DNA from: Rhizobiales bacterium NRL2
GTDB lineage: Bacteria > Pseudomonadota > Alphaproteobacteria > Minwuiales > Minwuiaceae
Reading direction: 5' to 3'
DNA length: 64,000 nucleotides
Assembly (NCBI GenBank): GCA_001664005.1
Contig: CP016093.1
Location: 434,001 to 498,000 of the forward strand
This document shows, one piece after another, positions 10,152 to 19,244 of this stretch; positions within the stretch are counted from its first letter, which is position 1; each line of letters begins with the position of its first letter. The translations under genes were made by a program, and so were the position numbers. Below the pieces are notes generated by a model. The model did not search any database. It saw nothing but the letters and a program-made list of their open reading frames with translations, and was not told the origin of the DNA.

Positions 10152-11644
10152 ACGGCATGGACGCCTATGCGGCGCTGGTCGCGCGCTTCCGCCGGCGCGG
10201 GCGCGTCGAGGACGCGCTCGGCATCCTCTACTGGGACCGGGCGACGCTGATGCCGGCCGGTTCGGCGGAGGGCCGCGCCGACCAGATCGCCGAGCTCAGT
10301 CTGATCGCCCGCGAGATCCTGATCGCGCCGGAAACGGCCGAGCTGCTGGACCGCGCCGAAGCCGACCGGAACCGGCTGGAGAGCTGGCAGGCCCGGAACC
10401 TGGAACTGATGCGCCGCGAGTACCTGCTCGCCACCGCCGTGCCCACCGACCTTGTCGAGGCACTGCAGCGGGCTGGCGCGGCCTCGGAAATGTGCTGGCG
10501 CGAAACCCGTCCCGCCAACGACTTCGCCCGCCAGCAGCCCCATCTTGAGAAGGTCTTCGCCCTGGTGCGGGAGGCCGCGGCGGCGCGGGGCGAGGCGCTC
10601 GGTCTCGCGCCCTATGACGCCCAGCTCGAGCTCTTCGAGCCGGGCCTGAGAGAGGCCACGGTCGCGCCCGTGTTCGAGGATCTGGCCGTCTGGCTGCCGG
10701 ACATGATCGATGACATCCTGTCCCGTCAGGCCGAGGCGCCCGAACCGGCGCCGCCGCGCGGCCCCTTTCCCCTCGCCGGCCAGAAGGCGCTGGGCCAGCG
10801 GGTCATGGCGGCGCTCGGCTTCCGCTTCGCACAGGGCCGGCTGGACGAAAGTGTCCACCCCTTCACCGGGGGCGTGCAGGACGACGTCCGCCTGACCACG
10901 CGTTACGCGCCCGAGGGCTTCGCCGAGGCGCTGATGGGCATTGTCCACGAAACCGGCCATGCCCTCTACGAACAGGGCCTGCCCGCCAAGTGGCGGGGCC
11001 AGCCGGTCGGCCGCTCGGGCGGCATGGCGCTGCACGAGAGCCAGTCCCTGATCTGCGAGATGCAGCTTTCCCGCGGGCCGGCCTTCCTGCACTGGCTCGC
11101 GCCCCTTCTGGCGGAGACCTTCGGCCCGCAGGCCGCCTTCGACCCCGACAATCTGAACCGGCTGGTCACCCGCGTGGCGCGCGGCCTGATCCGCGTCGAC
11201 GCCGACGAGGCGACCTATCCGCTGCATATCGTGCTGCGGCACCGTCTGGAGAAGGCGCTGCTGTCGGGCGATCTCGCCGTCGGCGACCTGCCCGGCGCAT
11301 GGAACGACGGCATGGCGGGGCTTGTCGGCATCCGCCCGCCCGACGACCGCGACGGCTGCCTGCAGGACATCCACTGGATGGACGGCGCGGTGGGCTATTT
11401 CCCGACCTACACGCTGGGCGCGCTGGCGGCGGCGCAGCTCATGGCGGCGCTCAGGCGCGATGTCGCTGATCTGGACGAACGGGTCGCCGGCGGGGACTTC
11501 ACGGCCTTCACCGGCTGGCTCAGGGAGAAGGTCCACCGCCGCGGCCTTTCCGCGACGACGGAAGAAGTGCTCGCCGACGCCACCGGCGCGCCGCTGTCGG
11601 CCGAGGCGTTCCGGACCCATCTGGCGGCCCGCTATCTCGGCTGA
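10148..11644 (+). CDS. carboxypeptidase Taq-type (M32) metallopeptidase
   Basis: A cytoplasmic M32 metallocarboxypeptidase that trims C-terminal residues from peptides. From GTG 10148 the protein is 498 residues, the family's usual size. The zinc site is H267-E268-T-G-H271, with E297 in MALHESQS as the third ligand, and the signature DIHWMDGAVGYFPTYTLG lies near the C-terminus. The GTG overlaps the surf1 stop as GTGA and has GGGAG upstream; ATG 10157 is a less well placed alternative. It belongs to the oxidase transcript by position only; no functional link is obvious. Confidence 0.92.
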   Translation: MNGMDAYAALVARFRRRGRVEDALGILYWDRATLMPAGSAEGRADQIAELSLIAREILIAPETAELLDRAEADRNRLESWQARNLELMRREYLLATAVPTDLVEALQRAGAASEMCWRETRPANDFARQQPHLEKVFALVREAAAARGEALGLAPYDAQLELFEPGLREATVAPVFEDLAVWLPDMIDDILSRQAEAPEPAPPRGPFPLAGQKALGQRVMAALGFRFAQGRLDESVHPFTGGVQDDVRLTTRYAPEGFAEALMGIVHETGHALYEQGLPAKWRGQPVGRSGGMALHESQSLICEMQLSRGPAFLHWLAPLLAETFGPQAAFDPDNLNRLVTRVARGLIRVDADEATYPLHIVLRHRLEKALLSGDLAVGDLPGAWNDGMAGLVGIRPPDDRDGCLQDIHWMDGAVGYFPTYTLGALAAAQLMAALRRDVADLDERVAGGDFTAFTGWLREKVHRRGLSATTEEVLADATGAPLSAEAFRTHLAARYLG

Positions 11645-11740
11645 GCGCCGGGGACCGGTGAGAAATTTGTATCTTCAAGAAGCCGGATTTCCGCACTAGG
11701 GTTCGGCCAACGAACAGTCGGGCAAGGGGAAGGACACGTC

Positions 11741-12592
11741 ATGCGGCTGATGAGCTTCGAGATCGACGGAAAGACGAGCTTCGGCGCCGTCGAGGGCGAC
11801 GCGGTGATCGACCTGTTCCCGCTGCTGGGCCAGAAGTACCACAGCCTGCGCGAGGTGCTCGCCGACGACGCGCTGGGCAAGGCCATCCAGGCCGGCTCCG
11901 AGGGCAAGCCCGATCATGCGCTGAAGGACGTGACCTTCCTGCCCGTCATTCCCGATCCCCGCAAGATCGTCTGCGTCGGTCTGAACTACGAGGATCACCG
12001 CATCGAGACCGGCCGCGATCCGACGGGCTACCCGGTGCTGTTCCCGCGTTACGCCAACTGCCAGGTCGGTCATGGCCAGGCCATGGTGAAGCCGCGCAAC
12101 TCCGACCAGTTCGACTATGAGGGCGAACTCGCCGTGATCATCGGCAAGGCCGGCCGCCATATCGACCGCGACGACGCCCTGAAGCACATCGCGGGCTATG
12201 CCTGCTACAATGACGGCTCGGTGCGCGACTGGCAGGCCCACACCCACCAGTTCATGCCGGGCAAGAACTTCACCGCGACCGGCGCCTTCGGGCCGTGGAT
12301 GGTCACCTCCGACGAAATCCCCGATCCCTCCCGGCTGACGCTGACCACGCGCCTCAACGGCGAGGTCATGCAGCACGCCAATACCGACCAGCTCATCTTC
12401 AACGTGCCGTTCCTGATCTCCTACATCACCAGTTTCATGGAACTGGAGCCGGGCGACGTCATCGTCTCCGGCACGCCGGGCGGCGTGGGCATGAAGCGGA
12501 CGCCCCCCGTGTTCATGAAGGATGGCGATACGGTCGAGGTCGAGATCACCAATGTCGGCGTTCTGATCAACCCGATCGAGAACGAGGGCTGA
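11741..12592 (+). CDS. fumarylacetoacetate hydrolase (FAH) family protein
   Basis: A 283-residue protein of the FAH/MhpD fold, whose members hydrolyse or decarboxylate beta-diketo acids and ureidoglycolate-type substrates using a divalent metal. The metal ligands lie in FDYEGELAVIIG and YNDGSVRDWQ; the fold signature GDVIVSGTPGGVG is near residue 240. AAGGGGAAGGA precedes ATG 11741. It stands alone: the upstream peptidase ends 96 bases before it and the next gene is convergent. Substrate not predictable from sequence. Confidence 0.9.
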   Translation: MRLMSFEIDGKTSFGAVEGDAVIDLFPLLGQKYHSLREVLADDALGKAIQAGSEGKPDHALKDVTFLPVIPDPRKIVCVGLNYEDHRIETGRDPTGYPVLFPRYANCQVGHGQAMVKPRNSDQFDYEGELAVIIGKAGRHIDRDDALKHIAGYACYNDGSVRDWQAHTHQFMPGKNFTATGAFGPWMVTSDEIPDPSRLTLTTRLNGEVMQHANTDQLIFNVPFLISYITSFMELEPGDVIVSGTPGGVGMKRTPPVFMKDGDTVEVEITNVGVLINPIENEG

Positions 12593-12607
12593 GGCCAGGC
12601 CCGGCGG

Positions 12608-14299
12608 CTATTTGGAGGCCGGAAAGGGCGGCGGGCCGGCCTGCCGCGCCATCGCTAGGTCGCGCCATTCCGGCGGCGGCAGCGGTCTGGAGAAGAAATA
12701 TCCCTGCAGGCGGTCGCAGCCATTGGCGACCAGCCAGTCGGCGATCTCCTGCGTCTCGACGCCCTCGGCGACGATGTCCATGCCCAGGTCCTTGCCGATC
12801 TGGATGGTGCGCCGGACCAGAATGGCGTCGCGTTCCGAGCTCATGACGTCGCGGACGAAGGACTGGTCGATCTTCAGCGTGTCGGCCGGAATCCTCTTGA
12901 GATAGACGAGCGACGAATAGCCGGTCCCGAAGTCGTCGATGGCGATGCGGACGCCGGTTTCGCGCACGCGTTCCAGGACGGGGACGAGGCGTTCCATATC
13001 CTCGATGATCGCGGTTTCGGTGATCTCGAGTTCGAGCAGGGCGAGGTCGGCGGGATCGTCGCCGAAGGCCTCGCGCAGCATGTCCGGGAAGCGCGGATCG
13101 GTGACGTCGCTGCCGGAGACGTTGACCGAGAACCGCAGCGCCGAGTGCGGCGCAAATCCGCGGACGTCGAGGACATGGCGCTTCGCGGTCTCGAAGCCGA
13201 AGCGGGTGAGATCGAAGATCAGCCGCGATTTTTCCGCCAGCGGGATGAACCGGGCGGGCGAAATGAAGCCGTTCTCCGGATGCGCCCAGCGGACAAGCAG
13301 TTCGGCGCCCCAGAGTGAACCGTCCACGGCGAACTTCGGCTGCGCATGGAAGACCAGCAGCCGCCCGTCGATGGCGCCGCGCAGGTCCGACAGCAGGCGC
13401 AGGTTGTCGCGCTGTGCGCCGTCCTGCCCGGAGTCGAAAAGATGCACCGTTCTGTTCGGGGCCTGACCGGCGCGGGCGATGGCGGCGAAGGACGCCCGCA
13501 GCAGTTCCTCCGGCTCATCTCCGTGGTCCGGATAGGTCGCGATACCGATCTCGCAGTCCACCAGCGCCGGCAGGCCGCCCATGTCCAGCGGATCACGCAG
13601 CGCCGAGCGCAGATCCTGGCCGACCGCCACCGCGTCCGCTTCCGGCGTGTTGATCAGGAAGCAGAGGAACCGCGCCTGACCGCCGCGCGCCAGGAAGCCG
13701 TCGTCGGGAAGGGCCCCGGCGATGCGCCGCGCGCAGGACCGCATCAGCGTCTCGTAGGCGTCGACCCCGAACGAGGAATGGATGTCGTCGCCATTTGTCA
13801 GGTTGAGGTGGATGACGGCGTGCTGGCCGCTGGAGCCGCCCTCGGCCTCCAGGGTCTGGGCGATATGACGCCGCAGCGGTCCGGCGAGCGGCAGTTCGGT
13901 GCTCGCATCGTAGTTGGCCAGGCGGAAGCGCTCTTCCCGGCCCCGCAGGACGATGCGGTTGAGCAGGCCGATCACCACGCCGATGGCGCAGAGGTAGACG
14001 CCGCGGAACAGCCAGTTCGAGGCCGGCTGCATCTCGCCCGTCGCGACGTCGAGCGGCATCAGCGGCCCCATGAGGATCATGCCCACGAGACCGGCGACGA
14101 AGCCGCCGAGCTCGTCGTAACGGAAGGCGGCCAGCAGGATCGGAAAGTAGATGACGTGCAGGTGGACGTATTTCGTGCCGCCGTCAGCGTGCACCAGCAG
14201 CCAGGCCCCGGCAAAGGCCAGGATAATCAGGGGTATCGCAACCCAGTGACGCCGGAACAGCCGGATCGCTTCGAACGCGGACGCAACGCGGTAACTCAT
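12608..14299 (-). CDS. membrane-bound cyclic-di-GMP phosphodiesterase: degenerate GGDEF plus EAL
   Basis: A 563-residue protein. Residues 1-117 hold about four membrane helices with a short charged loop. Residues 125-290 have the GGDEF fold, but the active motif reads ARGGQARF (204-211), so synthase activity is not expected. From about 300 an EAL domain follows: the signature is ELL (333-335) within GAELLVRW, with IDDFGTGYSSL, LKIDQSFV and EGVET all present, consistent with active hydrolysis of c-di-GMP. The degenerate GGDEF may bind GTP as an activator, as in known hybrids. It is transcribed away from its neighbours, and the ATG at 14299 is 144 bases from the AEC gene. Confidence 0.9.
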   Translation of the reverse strand: MSYRVASAFEAIRLFRRHWVAIPLIILAFAGAWLLVHADGGTKYVHLHVIYFPILLAAFRYDELGGFVAGLVGMILMGPLMPLDVATGEMQPASNWLFRGVYLCAIGVVIGLLNRIVLRGREERFRLANYDASTELPLAGPLRRHIAQTLEAEGGSSGQHAVIHLNLTNGDDIHSSFGVDAYETLMRSCARRIAGALPDDGFLARGGQARFLCFLINTPEADAVAVGQDLRSALRDPLDMGGLPALVDCEIGIATYPDHGDEPEELLRASFAAIARAGQAPNRTVHLFDSGQDGAQRDNLRLLSDLRGAIDGRLLVFHAQPKFAVDGSLWGAELLVRWAHPENGFISPARFIPLAEKSRLIFDLTRFGFETAKRHVLDVRGFAPHSALRFSVNVSGSDVTDPRFPDMLREAFGDDPADLALLELEITETAIIEDMERLVPVLERVRETGVRIAIDDFGTGYSSLVYLKRIPADTLKIDQSFVRDVMSSERDAILVRRTIQIGKDLGMDIVAEGVETQEIADWLVANGCDRLQGYFFSRPLPPPEWRDLAMARQAGPPPFPASK

Positions 14300-14443
14300 G
14301 CCCGGACCTTTCGGACCATACGGTATCCCTTATAGGATGCACGCTAGGGTAATATGATCCCACGTTCAGTCGCGAACCAGCGCTCATGCTTCCCCTTTGA
14401 ACTGCGTCAGACGCATGGCCTGGGCCCCTGGCTGCATTCTCCG

Positions 14444-15379
14444 TCAACTGGCGGCGATCAGCAGCCCCGAGACGGAGAGCACGGCAAGGCCCGTGGTCAG
14501 CAGCACGATGGTCGAGGCGCGGGCGACCGCCGCATCGTACTGAGCCGCCAGCACGTAGATGTTCGCGCCGGTGGGCAGGCTGGCGATGACCACCACCAGA
14601 AGCGCCAGATCGGGGGGCAGATCGAGCACCAGGAAGGCCAGCACCGCCGCCAGCGCCGGATGCACGGCGAGCTTGCAGACCGTGGCGAAGCCCACCTCCG
14701 CGCGGCCTTCGGCAATGGGTCGTCCGTAGAGGCTGCCGCCCAGCGCGAACAGGGCGCAGGGGCCGGCCGCGCCGCCCAGCAGGTCGCCGAAGCGTTCCAC
14801 CGGTCCCGGCAGCGGCAGGGCCAGAAGGCCCCAGACCACGCCCAGCACCATGCCCAGCATGAAGGGATTGCGCCCGAAGCCCTTCAGCACGTTCAGCGCA
14901 AGCCGCGCGGGGCGGAAGCTGGGCGCCGAAGCGGCCTCCAGGAAGCCCATGATCAGGGTGATCAGGATCAGGTTGTCGGCGAGCAGGATCAGTCCCGCCG
15001 GCGCGCCCGCCGCAGGCCCCAGCGCACCGATCACCAGCGGCACGCCCAGATAGGCGATGTTGGAGAAGGAGGCGCCGCCGGCGACCACGGTGCGTTCGGC
15101 CAGGCTCCGCCCCGGAAAGACGGCGCGGCCCAGCAGCAGGGTGGCGAAGAACAGGATCACCGAAGCCCCGGAATAGGCCGCTACCAGCCGCCAGTCCGAC
15201 AGCGCGCCCATCGGCGCGCGGGCGAAGATGAAGAACAGCAGCACCGGCAGGGCGAAGTAGTAGACGAAGCGGTTGAGGCCCGCGAGGCCTTCGGTGCTGA
15301 GCACCCGGAAGCGCATCGCCGCGAAGCCGAGCAGGACCAGCGCGAACAGTGGGACGACCGATTCCAGAACCGCGGTCAC
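14444..15379 (-). CDS. AEC-family transporter (auxin efflux carrier-like)
   Basis: A 311-residue integral membrane protein with about ten helices and the split-helix feature of the AEC/BART fold (ASFSNIAYLGVPLV near 105 and SLPTGANIYVLA near 275). Bacterial members export or import small organic anions such as malate. The start is GTG 15379, overlapping the upstream stop as GTGA. It is the last gene of a four-gene unit begun by the CyaC-like cyclase, so a substrate related to acyl-CoA or organic-acid metabolism is possible but unproven. Confidence 0.87.
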   Translation of the reverse strand: MTAVLESVVPLFALVLLGFAAMRFRVLSTEGLAGLNRFVYYFALPVLLFFIFARAPMGALSDWRLVAAYSGASVILFFATLLLGRAVFPGRSLAERTVVAGGASFSNIAYLGVPLVIGALGPAAGAPAGLILLADNLILITLIMGFLEAASAPSFRPARLALNVLKGFGRNPFMLGMVLGVVWGLLALPLPGPVERFGDLLGGAAGPCALFALGGSLYGRPIAEGRAEVGFATVCKLAVHPALAAVLAFLVLDLPPDLALLVVVIASLPTGANIYVLAAQYDAAVARASTIVLLTTGLAVLSVSGLLIAAS

Positions 15380-16248
15380 GGGGCCAGCAGGGCCCGGAAT
15401 CCCTCCAACGCGGCGGCATCGGGCGGGCTGCGCCGGCCGCTGGCGCGGTCGAAGAAGCTCATGACGTACTCGACCCGGGCCACGATCTCCCCGTCGGTCT
15501 CGTCGGCGATGAGCTGGCCGAAGCGGACCGAGGTCTCGCCGAAGCCGAGCGTCGCCACCCGTACGGAAAGCAGGTCGCCCATGCGCGCCGGCCGGCCGTG
15601 GCGCACCTGGACGGCGGTCATGGCGCCGGCTGCGCCGCGCTGGCCCATCTCCCGCCGGTGGCCGCCCAGCGGGATCTGCACCGCCCAGAGCGCGCGGGTG
15701 ACGATGTCGAAGATCGCCCGGGGCGACTGCAGTTCGTGCTCGTCGCAGTCGCGCACCTCCACGGTGCCGCGCCAGGCGAGCAGCGCGTGCGCCGGCAGGC
15801 GCGCCGGCGTCCACGGCTCCGGCATCGGCCTCAGCCGCGCGTCGCCGCCGAGCGCCAGCAGGTCGTGGCCCGCTCCGTCGGAATGGACGCGGCGCTCGAC
15901 ATCGTGGATCGCCCAGCTCGTCTCGAAGCGCATGACCGGCGCGTCGTCATGCGGACGCAGCATGCGGCCCGCCAGCGTCGTTTCCCCGTCATTGTCCAGA
16001 CCGCCCGCGCCCTCGATGAAGGCGGCGTTGCCCGGCGCCAGCTCCCGGCGGAAGTCGATGCGCTCCTTCAGCGGGCGGACGGCCAGTCCATTCGCGCGCA
16101 GTTCGATCGGGTCGTGGCCCAGTTCGAAGGCGTGCGCCCGGCGCGCCTCCTCGATGGCGTTGGCGTAGTGCTGGATGTTGACGTGGCCGCCCAGGCCGCG
16201 CTGCCACTGGTTGAACACCCCGCGCCAGTAGACCGCATCCCCGCTCAC
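15376..16248 (-). CDS. double hot-dog thioesterase-fold protein
   Basis: A 290-residue protein with two consecutive hot-dog domains. The first (about 1-140) has GLGGHVNIQHYANAIEEAR, the helix motif of 4HBT thioesterases, but lacks the Asp that normally precedes GH. The second (about 145-290) has CDEHELQSP, keeping the Asp but losing the GHxN part. A single composite active site would be possible. Family members cleave acyl-CoA or acyl-ACP thioesters. GTG start at 16248 overlaps the upstream stop, and its own stop overlaps the AEC start, both as GTGA. Confidence 0.82.
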   Translation of the reverse strand: MSGDAVYWRGVFNQWQRGLGGHVNIQHYANAIEEARRAHAFELGHDPIELRANGLAVRPLKERIDFRRELAPGNAAFIEGAGGLDNDGETTLAGRMLRPHDDAPVMRFETSWAIHDVERRVHSDGAGHDLLALGGDARLRPMPEPWTPARLPAHALLAWRGTVEVRDCDEHELQSPRAIFDIVTRALWAVQIPLGGHRREMGQRGAAGAMTAVQVRHGRPARMGDLLSVRVATLGFGETSVRFGQLIADETDGEIVARVEYVMSFFDRASGRRSPPDAAALEGFRALLAP

Positions 16249-16682
16249 AGGCCGAACACCTCTTTCGGGGCGACGAAGGTCCGGGCGGCGGCGAGAATGT
16301 CGTCGGGCATGGTGGTCCGCTTGCGCGCCTCCAGATCGAAGGGGAAGCCCAGCGAATGCGCGTTCAGCGCCAGCACGCCATCGGTCAGCCGGGTCATGCG
16401 GTGGGCGGTGTGGACCTGCCGCTCCGTCACTTCCAGGAAGCCGGTCTCGACCATGTACAGATCGCCGGGCCGCAGCTCGCGGCGGAACTTCAGCTCCATG
16501 GAGACGGCGGCGAGGCCGAGCCGGCGCTGCTTCACCACCGCGGGGCCCAGCCCGATCAGCGACAGCATGTGCAGGAAGGCGTCGCTCAGCGCGGCGTCGT
16601 AGAACTGCACGTTCATGTGGCCGAAATGGTCGCACTGTTCGGCGCGGACGACGCCGCGGAACGTCTCCGTCGGTCCGCTCAC
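16245..16682 (-). CDS. single hot-dog acyl-CoA thioesterase
   Basis: A 145-residue 4HBT-type protein with the complete catalytic helix motif CDHFGHMNVQFY at about 17-28, where the Asp is the usual general base. It probably hydrolyses a small acyl-CoA; betaine/carnitine-type thioesterases have a similar length and motif. GTG 16682 overlaps the cyclase stop and its stop overlaps the double hot-dog start, each by four bases. Translation therefore appears tied to that of the cyclase. Confidence 0.85.
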   Translation of the reverse strand: MSGPTETFRGVVRAEQCDHFGHMNVQFYDAALSDAFLHMLSLIGLGPAVVKQRRLGLAAVSMELKFRRELRPGDLYMVETGFLEVTERQVHTAHRMTRLTDGVLALNAHSLGFPFDLEARKRTTMPDDILAAARTFVAPKEVFGL

Positions 16683-18355
16683 GGTTTCGTCTCGCCCCCG
16701 CTCTCCGGCAGGTCCGTGGCCGAATCGAGGACGAAGGCGTCGACGGTGCGGTCGCGGCCGGGAATGGCGATCTGCCGCCGGGTCCGCCCGCTCATGTCCA
16801 GTCCTGCAGTCGCCGCGGTTTCGGCCGACAGCACCAGCTGGCTGCCGAATTCCTTGTTGGCCGCCTCCAGCCGGCTGGCGGTGTTCACCGCGTCGCCGAT
16901 GGCGGTCAGCGAGACCGTGTCGCGGTAGCCCATCTCGCCGACGATGACGTCGCCGACATGGACGCCGATGCCGATGCGCATGGGCTGGCCCAGATCGTCG
17001 GCCAGGGCCTGGTTCATGCGATCGAGCGCCACGGAGATGTCGCGCGCCGCCGCCAGCGCCCGCCGCGCCCCTTCCTCGGGTCCAGATTCGATGCCGAACA
17101 GCGCCATTACCCCGTCGCCGATGAACTTGTCGAGCCGGCCGCCATTGGCCTCGACCGCGCGGCCCATATAGCGGCAATACTGGTTGATGACAAAGACCAC
17201 GTCATAGGGCAGCCGGCCCTCGGCGAAGCGGGTGAAGTCGCGCAGGTCGGCGAACAGGATGGCGATGCGGCGCTCCGCGCCCTGAGCGTAGCCGTTGCGG
17301 CCATAGGCGTCGCGGACCTCCGCCGGCTCCGCCACCAGGGGGAGGACGCGCAGATCGGCCTCGGGCCGGAGCTGGCAGGCCAGCCGGACCCCTTCCGGCG
17401 CGCCGATCCGGCGCAGCACGCGGCGCTCGGTGTCCTCCGGCGGCGGCATCTCCTCCCAGCCCTCCAGCACCCGGACACGGCAGGTGGAGCAGCGCCCGCG
17501 GCCGCCGCAGACGCTGGCGTGGGCGATGCCGGCGCGGCGGCTGGCCTCCAGCACCGTGACGCCTGGCTCGACGATGGCGCGGCGGTTGTCGGGATAGCGG
17601 ATGGTGACCAGGTTGCGCCGCCGCTCCCACAGATAATGGGCGCCCCGTGCGGCGCCGAAAAAGGCGATGAAGGCGATCATGGCGGTCCACGTCGCATCGC
17701 GCGTCTCGTAGACCCAGGCAGCCGCCTCCGCCGGCAGGGCGGTGCGCTGCGTGTAGGCTTGCAGCCAGACCGGATCCTGAGCGCGCAGGCTCACTTCCTG
17801 ACCGCCGCTGACGAAGCCGGCGAGGCCGAGAACCAGCACCATCAGCGCGGCGGTGTAGAGCGCCGGGGCGCAGGGGCGGTAGCGTGGCTTCAGCCTGAGC
17901 CACATGTGGACGCCGAGACAGCCATGGATCCAGGCGATGATCGTCAGCGCCGCCTGCTTCAGGCCCTCGAAGGGGTCGAGCTGCCACAGTCCCATCAGCA
18001 CCCAGCTGTAGGTGTCCTCCAGGCCGTGCAGTTCGTGCAGGCCCCGGTTGGCGAGAATGTGGAGCACCAGCAGCGGCGGGATGGCCAGTGCGGTGACGTA
18101 CTGGATGATCTCGGATGTCGTGATGCCGCGCCAGGTCCGCCGGCGGTAGATCGAGGCGAGGCCGGTGGCGACATGGGCCACGGTCGCCGCCAGCAACACC
18201 GCCGTGCCGGCCCAGGAGCGCCAGACGAACAGGAATACCTCGCGCCCCCCGTCCATCGCCTGCAGCGAGACGATGCCCAGGGCGTGATTGACCAGATGCG
18301 TGGCCAGGAAGGCGAACAGCACCAGCCCCGAATAGATCCGCACCCGGTTGATCAT
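16679..18355 (-). CDS. cyaC: CyaC-like adenylate cyclase: diheme-type membrane anchor, 2Fe-2S ferredoxin domain, class III cyclase
   Basis: From ATG 18355 the protein is 558 residues. Residues 1-250 form about six membrane helices rich in His (H20, H24, H61, H99, H144, H150), like the diheme-b anchors of succinate:quinone reductase. Residues 250-345 carry a plant-type ferredoxin pattern C283-x5-C289-x2-C292-x34-C327. Residues 360-550 form a class III cyclase: metal Asp D370 and D414, purine-selecting K410 and D488, transition-state N491 and R495. Sinorhizobium meliloti CyaC has this plan and is controlled by quinone redox state; cAMP is the expected product. An in-frame extension to 18520 lacks a good start signal. 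It heads a four-gene overlapping operon. Confidence 0.88.
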   Translation of the reverse strand: MINRVRIYSGLVLFAFLATHLVNHALGIVSLQAMDGGREVFLFVWRSWAGTAVLLAATVAHVATGLASIYRRRTWRGITTSEIIQYVTALAIPPLLVLHILANRGLHELHGLEDTYSWVLMGLWQLDPFEGLKQAALTIIAWIHGCLGVHMWLRLKPRYRPCAPALYTAALMVLVLGLAGFVSGGQEVSLRAQDPVWLQAYTQRTALPAEAAAWVYETRDATWTAMIAFIAFFGAARGAHYLWERRRNLVTIRYPDNRRAIVEPGVTVLEASRRAGIAHASVCGGRGRCSTCRVRVLEGWEEMPPPEDTERRVLRRIGAPEGVRLACQLRPEADLRVLPLVAEPAEVRDAYGRNGYAQGAERRIAILFADLRDFTRFAEGRLPYDVVFVINQYCRYMGRAVEANGGRLDKFIGDGVMALFGIESGPEEGARRALAAARDISVALDRMNQALADDLGQPMRIGIGVHVGDVIVGEMGYRDTVSLTAIGDAVNTASRLEAANKEFGSQLVLSAETAATAGLDMSGRTRRQIAIPGRDRTVDAFVLDSATDLPESGGETKP

Positions 18356-18518
18356 CTGGCAAGCGCCCGCATTTCCCCCTTCATGACCCGAACCTAGACG
18401 AAATTCCCCCGGGCGGGCAGGCTTTCCGGCGGGTGCGCCGATCAAGGCTTTGTGCATTCGATTTGCCGCGCCGGGCGGTTTATAGCTCGGTCGGAATGAA
18501 ACAGGGGGAGGAGCGGCC

Positions 18519-19136
18519 ATGTCCGCTGATGGCGTGATCGAATATTTCTATGCGGCCCATTCGGCCTTTGCCTATCTGGGCTCGAGGCGGTTCATGGCGA
18601 TCGCGGCGAAGGCCGGGCGGCGGATCGTCCACCGGCCGGTGGACCTTCGACTGGTCGTGGCAGAAGCCGGCGCGACGCCGTTCCCGAAGCGCTCGAAGGC
18701 GCATGTCCAGTATTTCTTCGGCCGCGAGATCCGGCGCTGGTCGGAGGAGCGCGGTGCGCCGGTGCTGGGCCGGACACCCACCTTTCACCACCACGATATC
18801 GGGCTGCCCAACTGCTTCCTGATCGCCGGCATGGAGCAGGGGCTGGTGATCGACGAACTGGCGCACCGCCTGCTGGAAGCGCACTGGAAGGAGGACGCCG
18901 ATCTCGCCGACCGAGGCACGCTGCTGCGTCTCGGCCGGGAAGCGGGCGTCGATCCGCAACCGCTGCTGGAGGCCGCCGACAGCCCGGCCGTGCGCGAGAT
19001 CTATGACCGCTACAGCCGGGACGCGATCGAGCGCAGCATCTTCGGCTCGCCCACCTATTTCGTCGACGGCGACATGTTCTACGGCCAGGACCGCCTGGAG
19101 ATGGTCGAACGCGCGCTGGCGAAGCCCTACGCGTGA
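18519..19136 (+). CDS. DsbA-like 2-hydroxychromene-2-carboxylate isomerase family protein
   Basis: A 205-residue protein of the kappa-GST/HCCA-isomerase branch of the thioredoxin fold. The opening strand and loop IEYFYAAHSAFAYLG and the late cis-proline segment IFGSPTYFVDGDMFYGQDRL are typical. Ser/Ala rather than Cys occupy the active-site loop, which suits glutathione-dependent isomerase chemistry rather than disulfide exchange. Members act in naphthalene-type aromatic degradation, but no such genes are nearby. GGGGGAGGAG precedes ATG 18519. It is divergent from the cyclase; the 163-base gap has no striking motif. Confidence 0.85.
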   Translation: MSADGVIEYFYAAHSAFAYLGSRRFMAIAAKAGRRIVHRPVDLRLVVAEAGATPFPKRSKAHVQYFFGREIRRWSEERGAPVLGRTPTFHHHDIGLPNCFLIAGMEQGLVIDELAHRLLEAHWKEDADLADRGTLLRLGREAGVDPQPLLEAADSPAVREIYDRYSRDAIERSIFGSPTYFVDGDMFYGQDRLEMVERALAKPYA

Positions 19137-19244
19137 ACACGGCCGCAATCCGCCCCACCCCCGGAAAGGCTCAGGCATGGATCCCGCGCCGGCGCTTGCG
19201 CGCCGCGCAGGACTCGAAACCTGCCTTCAAGGAGCCCGGGGCCC

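Noticed and set aside
16679-18520. A longer cyclase beginning at 18520
   Set aside because: The extra 55 residues have no membrane or domain character and overlap the divergent isomerase promoter; ATG 18355 begins the first helix.
19205-19236. A tRNA T-arm-like hairpin on the minus strand (GCAGG stem with TTTCGAGT loop)
   Set aside because: The loop has 8 rather than 7 bases and there is no acceptor stem, anticodon arm or CCA end; at most a chance resemblance.
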